This document shows, one piece after another, positions 14,309-23,149 of a stretch of 32,383 nt of DNA. Origin of the DNA: DAOMOP01 sp035444405 (lineage in GTDB: Bacteria; Pseudomonadota; Gammaproteobacteria; Burkholderiales; Rhodocyclaceae); the NCBI GenBank assembly GCA_035444405.1, contig DAOMOP010000022.1, positions 1 through 32,383 of the forward strand, read 5' to 3'. Both the position numbers and the translations under genes were made by a program. Position 1 is the stretch's first letter; every line of letters starts with the position of its first letter. The notes beneath the pieces are model-generated. The model made no database searches. It saw only the letters and a list, made by a program, of their open reading frames with translations, and had not been told where the DNA came from.

Positions 14309-15250
14309 ATGGAACAGCTCAATTTCAAGCATTTGCGCTACTTCTGGATGGTGGCCAGGTCGGGCAGCGTTGCGCGCGCGAGCGCGGCGCTGCATCTCAC
14401 TCCGCATGCCGTCAGCGGACAGATCGTGCAGTTCGAGGAGGCGCTCGGTGTGGCCTTGTTCGACCGCGTCGGGCGGCGGCTGGTGCTGACCGAGAACGGT
14501 GAGCGAATCCTGGGGCTGGCCGAAGAGATCTTCGCGCTGGGCGACGAGATCGTCGAGCTGCTGCGTGATCCGGCCGGCCGCCAGTTGCCCCGCCTGCGGA
14601 TCGGCTTGTCCGATTCGGTCCCGAAGTCGGTTGCATCGCGCCTGCTCGGACCGGCACTGCGGGGCCGGATGCCGGTGCGGCTGATCTGTCGCGAGGGACG
14701 GCTGGCCGGCTTGCTCGGCGATCTCGCCCTGCACCGGCTCGATGCAGTCATTGCGGACCGGCCGATGCCGGCCGACCTCAACGTGCGCGCCTACAACCAT
14801 TCGCTGGGCGAGAGTCCGCTGTCGGTGTTCGGCACGCCGTCATTGATCGAACGTCATGCCGGTGCCTTTCCCGGCCGCCTCGATGGTGCGCCGTTTCTGA
14901 TGCCGGGCGAGGAAGTGGCCTTCCGGGGCGAGCTGAACCGCTGGTTCGCCCGCAGTCGCATCCGTCCGCGGGTGGTGGCCGAGTGCGACGATCTCGCCTT
15001 GCTGAAGGCCTTCGGTCAGCAAGGCGTCGGTTTCTTCGTCGCGCCGAGCGCGATCGCGGCCTTCATCTGCGGGCAGTACGGTGTTTCGGTGGTCGGTGAG
15101 GTGTCCGACGTGCGTGAGCAACTGTTCCTGATCACGACCGCGCGGCGCATCGTCAATCCGGTGCTGCAGGAGATCCGCCGCGAGGCCGCCCGGGAAATCT
15201 TTCGGCCGCAGCCGCCTGCCCGCCCGGCGGGCGGGATAGACCAGCCGTGA
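14309..15250 (+). CDS. nhaR: LysR-family regulator of NhaR type
   Basis: Predicted 313 residues. The start LNFKHLRYFWMVARSGSV and HLTPHAVSGQI match the N-terminal helix-turn-helix of E. coli NhaR rather than generic LysR proteins. Further shared segments are RLDAVIADRPMPADLN, DDLALLKAFG, VGFFVAPSAIAAF and the ending IVNPVLQEI. NhaR in E. coli activates the sodium/proton antiporter gene nhaA in response to Na+ and also other genes. No nhaA lies in this window, so the ion-stress role is an inference from similarity. A weak AAGG precedes the ATG. It is divergent from the TerB-like/PsiE-like pair, with a LysR box between. The symbol marks subfamily, not proven orthology. Confidence 0.82.
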   Translation: MEQLNFKHLRYFWMVARSGSVARASAALHLTPHAVSGQIVQFEEALGVALFDRVGRRLVLTENGERILGLAEEIFALGDEIVELLRDPAGRQLPRLRIGLSDSVPKSVASRLLGPALRGRMPVRLICREGRLAGLLGDLALHRLDAVIADRPMPADLNVRAYNHSLGESPLSVFGTPSLIERHAGAFPGRLDGAPFLMPGEEVAFRGELNRWFARSRIRPRVVAECDDLALLKAFGQQGVGFFVAPSAIAAFICGQYGVSVVGEVSDVREQLFLITTARRIVNPVLQEIRREAAREIFRPQPPARPAGGIDQP

Positions 15251-15315
15251 GCGAACGATGGTTCGACCCGTGTGCCGTGTCGGAACGCGCGAACGCAATC
15301 GTGCCCGCGCGCCGC

Positions 15316-16530
15316 TCAGGCCGGCGCCGCCGCGCGAACGACCGGGGCCTCGCGGATCGGCAGGTTCAGCACTGCCGCCGCCGCGGCGAGCGCGATGTCC
15401 GCATACCACATCCAGGTGTAGTCGCCGGTCATCGTGATGCTGATGCCGCCCAGCCAGGCGCCGAGAAAGCCGCCGATCTGGTGCGACAGCAGCGTCAGCC
15501 CGAACAGCGTGGCGAGGTAGCGCACGCCGAAGAGCTTGCCGACCAGCGCGGCGGTGGGCGGCACGGTGGCGAGCCAGGTGAAGCCGAGCCCGGCCGCGAA
15601 CAGGTAGAAGGTCCACTCGGTCTTCGGCAGCATCAAATACAGCACGATCAGCGCCGCGCGCGAGCCGTACATCGCGGCGAGCACGTTCTTGCTGCGATAG
15701 CGGGCGACCCAGGATCCGGCGTACAGGCTGCCGAAGATGTTCGCCAGCCCGATGATCGCCAGCGACCAGCTCGCCACCGACGGCGGCAGGCCGCACAGGT
15801 CGACCTCGACCGGCAGGTGGGTGACGAGGAAGGCGATGTGGAAACCGCAGGTGAAAAAGCCCGCATGCAGCAGCAGGTAGCTGCGATCGCCCATCGCGCG
15901 GCGGATTGCCCGCAGCGCGCCGGTGTCGTCCTCGTGGGGATGCTCGGGCGGGTGCCCGCCCTTGGCGACCTTGCCGATCAGCGGCAGCGCCAGCAGCGTG
16001 ACCAGCGCCATCGACCACAGCGCACCCATCCAGCCGAACACCTGGATCAGCTTCTGCAGCACCGGCGCGAACACGAACTGCCCGAACGAGCCGCCGGCAT
16101 TGATGACGCCGGACGCCGCACCGCGGGCCTCCGGCGGCAGGCGCTGGGCGGCCGCGCCGATCAGCACCGAGAAGCTGGCCGCGCCCGAGCCCATCGACAA
16201 CAGCAGGCCGAGCGACACGGTCAGGCCGAAGGTCGAATCCATGAACGGGGTGATCGCGCTGCCGACGGCGAGCAGCAGCACGCCGGCGACGAGCACCGGA
16301 CGCGGCCCGTAGCGGTCGGCCGCGGCCCCGGCGATCGGCTGGATCGCGCCCCACGTGAATTGGCCGATCGCGAGCGCCAGGCTGATCGACGCGATGCCGA
16401 GGCCGGTCGCCGTGTTGAGCGGGCTCACGAACAGGCCCAGCGACTGGCGCGCGCCCATCGTGATCGCGAGGATGCCGGCGGCGGCGAGGGTGATGAACAG
16501 CACTTCGGGGCGGCGCAGGGCGTGGAACAT
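15316..16530 (-). CDS. MFS permease
   Basis: Predicted 404 residues with 12 membrane helices. MFS signatures: the loop 2-3 motif as GAAADRYGPRPVLVAG after helix 2, the helix-5-like SFGQFVFAPV..., and the central charged loop around KGGHPPEHPHEDD separating two six-helix halves. The opening ARQSLGLFVSPLNTATGLGIASISLALAIGQ resembles the monocarboxylate/oxalate-formate-type MFS branch, so an organic anion is a reasonable but unproven substrate. The ATG at 16530 is taken because the first helix follows directly; its ribosome-binding site (AGG) is weak. It lies 40 bases after the DUF456 gene on the same strand, and converges with the NhaR-type gene. Confidence 0.88.
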   Translation of the reverse strand: MFHALRRPEVLFITLAAAGILAITMGARQSLGLFVSPLNTATGLGIASISLALAIGQFTWGAIQPIAGAAADRYGPRPVLVAGVLLLAVGSAITPFMDSTFGLTVSLGLLLSMGSGAASFSVLIGAAAQRLPPEARGAASGVINAGGSFGQFVFAPVLQKLIQVFGWMGALWSMALVTLLALPLIGKVAKGGHPPEHPHEDDTGALRAIRRAMGDRSYLLLHAGFFTCGFHIAFLVTHLPVEVDLCGLPPSVASWSLAIIGLANIFGSLYAGSWVARYRSKNVLAAMYGSRAALIVLYLMLPKTEWTFYLFAAGLGFTWLATVPPTAALVGKLFGVRYLATLFGLTLLSHQIGGFLGAWLGGISITMTGDYTWMWYADIALAAAAAVLNLPIREAPVVRAAAPA

Positions 16531-16570
16531 GCGTGTCTGCCTGGTCAGAGAATGGGAAGCGTCGGCATCG

Positions 16571-17059
16571 TCAGAATAGCCGCACGGCCAGGAAGAGGCC
16601 CACCATCGTGAAGCCGAGCGCGAGCTTCGCGGCGGTGCCGAGCACCAGTCCGACCGTCGCGCCCCAGCCGGCACGGCCGGCGGCGATGAGGTTGCGGCGC
16701 GTCGACAGCTCGCCGAGCAGGGCGCCGACGAACGGGCCGAGCAGCAGGCCGGGCAGGCCGAAGAACATGCCGACCACGGCGCCGATGGTCGCGCCGGTCA
16801 CCGATTGCAGCGAAGCGCCGTAGCGCCGCGCCCCGAACGCCCCGGCGATGAAGTCGGCCAGCAGCGCCAGGGCGGCGATGATGCCGAGCACGATCAGGCT
16901 TTTCATGCCGACGTAGGCGAAGCCTTCAGCCCACGCGGCCGTCCACAGGCCGGCGAACAGCAGGGGCGGGCCGGGCAGCGCGGGCAGCACCAGCCCGGCG
17001 AGCCCGGTCAGGACGAGTACGACGGCGACGATCCAGGCGATGATGACGATCATGTCCAT
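16571..17059 (-). CDS. DUF456 family membrane protein
   Basis: Predicted 162 residues, glycine-rich, with about four or five membrane helices. VLTGLAGLVLPALPGPPLLFAGLW near the start and GATIGAVVGMFFGLPGLLLGPFVGALLGEL in the middle are typical of DUF456 proteins, whose function is unknown. Two Met codons (17059 and 17053) could start it and neither has a good Shine-Dalgarno sequence. It lies 154 bases downstream of the RND efflux operon on the same strand, past a strong hairpin, so it is probably a separate unit with the MFS gene. Confidence 0.8.
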   Translation of the reverse strand: MDMIVIIAWIVAVVLVLTGLAGLVLPALPGPPLLFAGLWTAAWAEGFAYVGMKSLIVLGIIAALALLADFIAGAFGARRYGASLQSVTGATIGAVVGMFFGLPGLLLGPFVGALLGELSTRRNLIAAGRAGWGATVGLVLGTAAKLALGFTMVGLFLAVRLF

Positions 17060-17180
17060 GCGGTGTGGTGGAAGGCGAGTGTGCCCGCTGCGGCGGGCCG
17101 GGCGGCCGAGCGGGGCGGGCAGGCGAGCGGCACGATACACGCAAGCACGCCGGGTGGCGAGCCCGGGCGCGCGGCAGCGG

Positions 17181-17211
17181 CGCGACCGGCCATGTGACTC
17201 GGCCGGCCGCG
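17181..17211 (-). terminator. Hairpin just after the efflux operon
   Basis: Read on the minus strand, CGCGGCCGGCC and GGCCGGTCGCG pair over 11 positions (one G-U) around a 9-base loop. It begins three bases after the stop of the outer-membrane channel gene. There is no T-tract, so it may stabilise the mRNA end or assist factor-dependent termination rather than terminate alone. Confidence 0.5.
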
Positions 17212-17213
17212 CA

Positions 17214-18623
17214 TCAGTGCCAGCCGCCGCCCAGCACCTTGTAGAGGGCGACGCGGTTGGCCGCCTCGTTCAGACGCGTGGCGATGAGCTCCTGCTCGGC
17301 GGCGTAGAGCGTGCGCTGCGCGTCGAGCAGCCCCAGGAAGCTGTCGACGCCGGCGCGGTAACGCGCCTCGGACAGGCGCCGGCTTTCCTGTGCGGCGGTG
17401 GTCAGACGGCGCTGCGCGTCGAGCTCGTCGCCGAGCGTGGCGCGGTCGGCCAGCGCGTCGGCGACCTCGCGGAAGGCGCCCTGGATCGCGCGCTCGTATT
17501 CGGCCACCGCGATGTCGCGGCGCACCTCGGCGACGTCGAGGCTCGCCGCCAGCCGCCCGGCGTCGAAGATCGGCAGCGTGAGCTGCGGCAGAAAGCTCCA
17601 CGTGCGCGAGCCGCCCTCGAACAGGCCGCCGAGCTCGGCGCTGGCCGTGCCGGCCGAGGCGGTCAGCGTGATGCGTGGGAAGAAGGCCGCGCGCGCCGCG
17701 CCGATGTTGGCATTGGCCGCGCGCAGGCGGTGCTCGGCGGCGGTGATGTCCGGTCGCCGTGTCAGCACGTCGGCCGGCAGGCCGGCGGGCGGCTCGGCCA
17801 GGCGTGCGGCCGTCGCGTCGAGCCGCGTGGGCAGCAGCTCGGCCGGCAGCGCCGCACCGGTGAGCAGCGCCAGCGCGTTCTCGCTGCGCGCGACGCGCGC
17901 CGTGAACGCGGCCGTGTCGGCGCGCGCGCGCTCGAGCTCGCTCTGCGTCTGGTGCAGCTCGAGCGCGGAGGCGACGCCGGCCTCGAAGCTCGCCTGCGTG
18001 AGGGTGAGCGCCTGGCGCCGCGTCTCGAGCGTGCGCTCGACGAGCGCCAGCCGTTCGCGCTCGGCCGCGAGCTGCAACCACGCCGTGGCGACCTCGGCGA
18101 CCAGCGCGATGTGCGCGCTGCGGTGCGCCTCCTCGCTGGCGAGGTACTGCTCGAGCGCGGCATCGCGCAGGCTGCGCAAGCGGCCGAAGAAGTCGAGCTC
18201 CCAGCCGGCGACATCGATCGCGACGCCGTAGCGGCGGCTCACGGTCGAGCCGCCGCCGGCAGCGAGGTCGCCGGGGACGCGTTGCGCGTTGTGGCTCGCG
18301 TCCACATCGAGGGCGGGCAGCCGGTCGGCGCGCTGGATGCGGTACTGCGCGCGCGCCTGCTCGATGTTCAGCGCCGCCACGCGCAGGTCGCGGTTGTGCG
18401 CGAGCGCGTGCTCGATGACCTGCTGCAGGCGCACATCGGCGAAGAACTCGCGCCACGCGACGGCGTCGACGTCCTCGACGGTCGCGCCGGAGCCGTTCGT
18501 CGCCGACGCCGGCCAGCTCTGCGGCACCGGTGCCGTGGGACGCAGATAGTCGGGCGCGAGCGTGGTGCAGGCACTCGCTCCGACGGTGGCGAGGGCGATC
18601 AGGATGGTGGTGAGGCGGTTCAT
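17214..18623 (-). CDS. RND efflux outer-membrane channel lipoprotein (OprM/NodT family)
   Basis: Predicted 469 residues. The N-terminus MNRLTTILIALATVGASAC is a lipoprotein signal with the acylated Cys at 19 (ASAC, a relaxed lipobox). Two outer-membrane efflux (OEP) repeats follow; hallmarks are AWREFFADVRLQQVIEHALAHN, the R-PDI-AAE segment (TRRPDITAAEHRLRAANANIGAARAAFFP) and a second repeat ending AEQELIATRLNEAANRVALYKVLGGGW. Three copies would form the outer-membrane/periplasmic tunnel docked on the RND pump. Its ATG overlaps the pump's stop by one base (TGATG), so translation is coupled. It is the last gene of the adaptor-pump-channel operon. Confidence 0.94.
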   Translation of the reverse strand: MNRLTTILIALATVGASACTTLAPDYLRPTAPVPQSWPASATNGSGATVEDVDAVAWREFFADVRLQQVIEHALAHNRDLRVAALNIEQARAQYRIQRADRLPALDVDASHNAQRVPGDLAAGGGSTVSRRYGVAIDVAGWELDFFGRLRSLRDAALEQYLASEEAHRSAHIALVAEVATAWLQLAAERERLALVERTLETRRQALTLTQASFEAGVASALELHQTQSELERARADTAAFTARVARSENALALLTGAALPAELLPTRLDATAARLAEPPAGLPADVLTRRPDITAAEHRLRAANANIGAARAAFFPRITLTASAGTASAELGGLFEGGSRTWSFLPQLTLPIFDAGRLAASLDVAEVRRDIAVAEYERAIQGAFREVADALADRATLGDELDAQRRLTTAAQESRRLSEARYRAGVDSFLGLLDAQRTLYAAEQELIATRLNEAANRVALYKVLGGGWH

Positions 18624-21600
18624 CAGCGGGGTTCCCCGGCCGGTTCGGCGGCGACGTCGGTGGCCGGCTTGTCCTTGAAGATGCGCTTGATCACGACGTA
18701 GAACAGCGGCACGAAGAAGATGCCGAGCACGGTGCCGGCGATGGTGCCGCCGAGCACGCCGGTGCCGATCGCGTTCTGGCTCCCCGAGCCGGCGCCGGTG
18801 GCGATCGCCAGCGGCACGACGCCGAAGCCGAACGCCAGCGAGGTCATGATGATCGGGCGCAGGCGCATGCGCGCGGCGGTCAGCGTCGCGCTGAGCACGT
18901 CGCGGCCTTCGGCCATCTGCGCCTTGGCGAACTCGACGATCAGGATCGCGTTCTTCGACGACAGGCCTATCGTCGCCAGCAGGCCGACCTGGAAGTAGAT
19001 GTCGTTCGGCAGGCCGCGGCCGGTCGCGGCGAGGATCGCCCCGAGCACGCCGAGCGGCACCACCAGCATCACCGCGAACGGAATCGACCAGCTCTCGTAC
19101 AGGGCCGCCAGGCACAGGAAGATCACCAGGATCGACAGCGCGTACAGCGCCGGCGCCTGCGCGCCCGAGCGGCGCTCCTCGAACGAGGTGCCCGACCACG
19201 CGTAACCGATGCCCGGCGGCAGCTTGGCGATGATCTCCTCGACCGCGGCCATCGCGTCGCCCGAGGACAGACCGGGCGCGGCCTGGCCGAGCACCTCGAC
19301 CGACGGCTGGCCGTTGAAGCGCTCGAGACGCGGCGAGCCGAAGCTCCAGCGCGCCGTCGTGAAGGCCGAGAACGGCACCATCTCGCCATCGTGGTTGCGC
19401 ACGTACCACTTGTCGAGATCTTCCGGCGTCATGCGCGCGCGGGCGTCGGCCTGCACGTACACCTTCTTGATGCGGCCGCGGTCGATGAAGTCGTTGATGT
19501 AGCTGCCGCCCCAGGCGGTGGCGAGCGTGTCGTTGATGTCGACCACGCTCACGCCGAGCGCGCCGGCCTTGGCGTGGTCGATGTCGAGCTCGAACTCCGG
19601 CATGTCCTCCTGGCCGTTCGGACGCACGCCGACCAGGCGCGGGTCCTGCGCGGCCATGCCGAGAAGCTGGTTGCGCGCGGCAACCAGCGCGTCGTGGCCG
19701 AGCCCGGCGCGGTCCTGCAGCTGCACGGTGAAGCCGCTCGAGGTGCCGAGCTCGAGCACCGCGGGCGGCACGAACGCGAACACCATTGCCTCGCGGATCT
19801 GCGAGAACGCGCCCATCGCGCGGGCGGCGACGTCCTGCACCTTCATGCCGGGCTCGCCGCGCTCGCTCCAGTCGCGCAGGTTCACGAAGCCGATGCCCAT
19901 GTTCTGGCCGCTGCCGCCGAACGAGAAGCCCGCGACGGTGAAGATCGAGCGCACCGTGCCCCGCTCGTTCTCGAGGAAGTGCTGCTCGACCTTTTTCAGC
20001 ACTTCGATGGTGCGCTCCTGCGTGGCGCCGGCCGGCAGCATGACCTGGTTGAACATCACGCCCTGGTCCTCGTCCGGCAGGTAGGCGCTGGGCATGCGCA
20101 TGAAGAGCACGCCGAGCACGACCAGAATGGCCACGTAGATCGCCAGGAAGCGCCCGCTGCGCCGCACGATGCCGCCGATCGCCGATTCGTAGCGCTCGGT
20201 GTTGCGCCGGAACATGCGGTTGAACCAGCCGAAGAAGCCCGAAAACCAGCCGCCTTCGCCGATGTCGTGGCCCTTCGCGACGGGTTTCAGCATGGTCGCG
20301 CACAGCGCCGGCGTGAACACGATCGCGACCAGCACCGACAAGGCCATCGCCGACACGATGGTGATCGAGAACTGCCGGTAGATCACCCCGGTCGAGCCGC
20401 CGAAGAAGGCCATCGGCACGAACACCGCCGAGAGCACCAGGCCGATGCCGATCAGCGCGCCGGTGATCTGGCCCATCGAACGCTTGGTCGCCTCCTTGGG
20501 CGGCAGCCCGTCCTCGGCCATCACGCGCTCGACGTTCTCGACCACGACGATCGCGTCGTCGACCAGCAGGCCGATCGCCAGCACGATGCCGAACATCGTC
20601 AGCGTGTTGATCGAAAAGCCGAACGCCGCCATGATGCCGAAGGTCCCCAGCAGCACCACCGGGATTGCGATGGTCGGGATCAGCGTCGCGCGGATGTTCT
20701 GCAGGAACAGGAACATCACCAGGAACACCAGGAACACCGCCTCGACCAGCGTCTGCACCACCGACTGGATCGACAGGCGCACGAACGGCGTCGTGTCGTA
20801 CGGAATCACGACCTCGATGCCGGCCGGGAAGTAGCGCTGCATGTCGGCCAGCGCGCTGCGCACCGCGGCGGCGGTGTCGAGCGCGTTCGCGCCGGCGGCG
20901 AGCCGGATGCCGACGCCGGCGGCCGGCTGGCCGTTGAAGCGCGCCAGCGTGCCGTAGTTCTCGGCGCCGATCTCGACGCGCGCGACGTCGCGCAGGCGTA
21001 CTTCGCCGCCTTGTGCGCTCGTGCGCAGCAGGATCTGCTCGAACTCCTCGACCGACTGCAGGCGGCTTTGCGCGGTGATCGTGGCGGTGAAGCCCTGCCC
21101 CGGCACGGCCGGCGTGCCGCCGAGCTGGCCGGCCGAGATCTGCGCATTCTGCGCCAGCACGGCGGCGCGCACGTCGGCCGGCGTGAGCCGGTAGCTGACC
21201 AGTCTGGCCGGATCGAGCCAGATGCGCATCGCGTACTGCGAGCCGAATACCAGCACCTCGCCGACGCCGGTCACGCGCGACAGCGGATCCTGCACCGTCG
21301 AGGTGACGAAGTCGGACAAATCGAACTGGCTGCGCGTGCCGTCGGACGACACGAAGCCGACCACCAGCAGGAAGTTGCGTGCCGACTTGGCCACCCGCAC
21401 GCCCTGCTGCTGCACCGCCTGCGGCAGCAGCGGCAGCGCGAGCTGCAGCTTGTTCTGCACCTGCAGCTGCGCGATGTCGGGGTCCACGTCGGCGTCGAAG
21501 GTCAGCGTGATCGTCGAACGGCCGAACGAATCGCTCGACGAATTGATGTACAGCAGGCCGTCCAGGCCGGTCAGCTTCTGCTCGATGACCTGCGTGACCG

Positions 21601-21778
21601 AGTCCTCGACGGCCTTGGCCGAGGCGCCCGGATAGCTCGCGTTGATGGCCACGGCGGGCGGGGCGATCGGCGGATACTGCGACACCGGCAGCTGGAGGAT
21701 GGACAGCGCGCCGGCGAGCATGATGACGATGGCGATGACCCAGGCGAAGATGGGCCGGTCGATGAAGAAGCGGGCCAT
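18623..21778 (-). CDS. RND multidrug efflux pump, HAE1 family (AcrB/MexB type)
   Basis: Predicted 1051 residues, the normal AcrB length. It starts ARFFIDRPIFAWVIAIVIML, like AcrB, and keeps the proton-relay acids D407-D408 (IGLLVDDAIVVVENV) at the AcrB positions, the relay Lys in LSSKNAILIVEFAK, the GGS-rich helices near residue 480, and two large periplasmic loops. It is a proton-driven inner-membrane trimer that exports hydrophobic compounds through the channel encoded next. Specificity cannot be read from sequence. AAGGAA seven bases upstream supports the ATG at 21778, which is 11 bases after the adaptor gene. Its expression is probably repressed by the divergent TetR protein. Confidence 0.96.
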   Translation of the reverse strand: MARFFIDRPIFAWVIAIVIMLAGALSILQLPVSQYPPIAPPAVAINASYPGASAKAVEDSVTQVIEQKLTGLDGLLYINSSSDSFGRSTITLTFDADVDPDIAQLQVQNKLQLALPLLPQAVQQQGVRVAKSARNFLLVVGFVSSDGTRSQFDLSDFVTSTVQDPLSRVTGVGEVLVFGSQYAMRIWLDPARLVSYRLTPADVRAAVLAQNAQISAGQLGGTPAVPGQGFTATITAQSRLQSVEEFEQILLRTSAQGGEVRLRDVARVEIGAENYGTLARFNGQPAAGVGIRLAAGANALDTAAAVRSALADMQRYFPAGIEVVIPYDTTPFVRLSIQSVVQTLVEAVFLVFLVMFLFLQNIRATLIPTIAIPVVLLGTFGIMAAFGFSINTLTMFGIVLAIGLLVDDAIVVVENVERVMAEDGLPPKEATKRSMGQITGALIGIGLVLSAVFVPMAFFGGSTGVIYRQFSITIVSAMALSVLVAIVFTPALCATMLKPVAKGHDIGEGGWFSGFFGWFNRMFRRNTERYESAIGGIVRRSGRFLAIYVAILVVLGVLFMRMPSAYLPDEDQGVMFNQVMLPAGATQERTIEVLKKVEQHFLENERGTVRSIFTVAGFSFGGSGQNMGIGFVNLRDWSERGEPGMKVQDVAARAMGAFSQIREAMVFAFVPPAVLELGTSSGFTVQLQDRAGLGHDALVAARNQLLGMAAQDPRLVGVRPNGQEDMPEFELDIDHAKAGALGVSVVDINDTLATAWGGSYINDFIDRGRIKKVYVQADARARMTPEDLDKWYVRNHDGEMVPFSAFTTARWSFGSPRLERFNGQPSVEVLGQAAPGLSSGDAMAAVEEIIAKLPPGIGYAWSGTSFEERRSGAQAPALYALSILVIFLCLAALYESWSIPFAVMLVVPLGVLGAILAATGRGLPNDIYFQVGLLATIGLSSKNAILIVEFAKAQMAEGRDVLSATLTAARMRLRPIIMTSLAFGFGVVPLAIATGAGSGSQNAIGTGVLGGTIAGTVLGIFFVPLFYVVIKRIFKDKPATDVAAEPAGEPR

Positions 21779-21789
21779 GGATGCGTTCC

Positions 21790-22977
21790 TTATTCGCCCG
21801 GCGCCGTGACGGCGGCCGGCGCCGTGCCCGCGCCGATCACCTGCACCGGCACGCCCGGACGCACACGCTGCAGCCCCTCGACGATGACGCGCTCGCCCGG
21901 CGCGAGGCCGGCGCTGACGACCCACTTGTCGCCGAACGTGCGTTTGGCCTCGACGGTGCGCGCCGCGACCTTGTTGTCGGCGTCGACCACCATCACGACC
22001 GCGTTGCCGCGCGGATCGCGGGTGAGTGCCGCGTGCGGCACCAGCACGACGTCGTGCGCGATCCCCTGCTCGAGGCGGGCGCGCACGTACATGCCGGGCA
22101 GCAGCTCGCCGTCCGGGTTTGGAAACACCGCACGCAGCGTCACGCTGCCGGTGCTCGGGTCGACCGACACCTCCGAGAACGCCAGCTCGCCGGCCGTCGC
22201 ATATTCGCTGCCGTCTTCCATCAGCAGCCGCACCGGCACGGCGCCCGAGCCGTTGCGCTGCACGCGCCCGGCCTCGAGATCGCGCCGCAGTTTCAACAGC
22301 TCGGTGCTCGATTGCGTCAGATCGACATAGATCGGATCGAGCTGCTGTATCGTCACCAGCGCGTCGGCCTGGTTGGCGGTGACCAGCGCGCCGGGCGTGA
22401 CCCCCGAGCGGCCGGCGCGGCCGGCGATCGGTGCGCTCACGCGCGTGAAGCCCAGATCGACTTTCGCCCGCTGCAGCGCGGCGCGCGCGCTCGCCACTTC
22501 GGCCTGGGCGAGCTTGAAGGCCGCCTGCGCCTCGTCGTTGGCCTGTTTGCTGACCGCGTCGATCTTGACGAGGCCGGCGTAGCGTTCGGCCTTTACGCGC
22601 GCCGCGAACAGATTGGCTTCGGTGCGCGCGAGCGCCGCCGCGGCGCTGTCGTGGGCGGCCTGGTAAGTGGCCGGATCGATCTGGTACAGGAGTTCGCCGG
22701 CCTCGACCTCGCTGCCTTCGCGGAACGGGCGCTGCTTGACGATGCCGGTCACTTGCGGTCGCACTTCGGCGAGCAGGTACGGCGCGGTGCGCCCGGGCAG
22801 CTCGAGAATCAGCGGTACCGCCTCGGCCTGCACTTCGTACACCGCCACCTGCGGCACGGCCGCAGCGCCGGCCCCGGGCTGCTGGTTCTGCTGGTCGTTG
22901 CCGCATCCGGCGAGTACAGCCACGCCGGTCAACACTGCTGCCAGCCGGGCGCGAAACCGGCCGCTCGAAATCTGCAT
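21790..22977 (-). CDS. RND efflux periplasmic adaptor lipoprotein (AcrA/MexA type)
   Basis: Predicted 395 residues. The signal ends in the lipobox LAGC with the lipidated Cys at 25. Domains follow the AcrA order: beta-barrel/lipoyl half (ELPGRTAPYLLAEVRPQVTGIV, FREGSEVEAGELLYQIDPATYQ), a helical hairpin rich in Ala/Glu/Arg (~110-180), the second lipoyl half (DLGFTRVSAPIAGRAGRSGVTPGALV), and the membrane-proximal domain ending near residue 395. It bridges pump and outer-membrane channel in the periplasm. AGAGG lies about seven bases before the ATG. First gene of the operon, directly next to the TetR-type operator repeats. Confidence 0.95.
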   Translation of the reverse strand: MQISSGRFRARLAAVLTGVAVLAGCGNDQQNQQPGAGAAAVPQVAVYEVQAEAVPLILELPGRTAPYLLAEVRPQVTGIVKQRPFREGSEVEAGELLYQIDPATYQAAHDSAAAALARTEANLFAARVKAERYAGLVKIDAVSKQANDEAQAAFKLAQAEVASARAALQRAKVDLGFTRVSAPIAGRAGRSGVTPGALVTANQADALVTIQQLDPIYVDLTQSSTELLKLRRDLEAGRVQRNGSGAVPVRLLMEDGSEYATAGELAFSEVSVDPSTGSVTLRAVFPNPDGELLPGMYVRARLEQGIAHDVVLVPHAALTRDPRGNAVVMVVDADNKVAARTVEAKRTFGDKWVVSAGLAPGERVIVEGLQRVRPGVPVQVIGAGTAPAAVTAPGE

Positions 22978-23050
22978 GGAAAGACCTCTTGTCTGCTGGG
23001 GTGCGCGTGCCGCGCGGGCATGGCGGGCCCTAAGGATTCTTGTTGCGCTA

Positions 23051-23082
23051 GAGCGTTCGTTCTAGATCGAACGTTCATTCTA
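23051..23082. promoter_or_regulatory. Duplicated operator-like sequence between efflux operon and tetR
   Basis: GAGCGTTCGTTCTA (23051-23064) and GAACGTTCATTCTA (23069-23082) are direct repeats matching at 12 of 14 positions, 18 bp apart start to start. The second contains the perfect palindrome GAACGTTC (23069-23076), and the first lies in the imperfect palindrome CTAGA...TCTAG (23048-23065). The position, midway in the 172-base divergent gap, is where the local TetR repressor should bind. A -10-like TATGTT (23081-23086) for tetR overlaps the second copy. Confidence 0.65.
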
Positions 23083-23149
23083 TGTTAGCCTCCGGCCAGT
23101 GGCAAGCGTGCGCCACGCTCGTCAGACCCGTCAGTTCCGGAGCTTGTTG

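Noticed and set aside
17181..17211. Strong intrinsic terminator after the efflux operon
   Set aside because: The stem is good, but no run of T follows on the minus strand; kept only as a hairpin of uncertain role.
19391..22330. Nearly 1000-codon open frame on the plus strand opposite the RND pump
   Set aside because: Composition is His/Arg/Ala-rich without domains, as expected for the antisense frame of a high-GC gene; the RND pump on the other strand is unmistakable.
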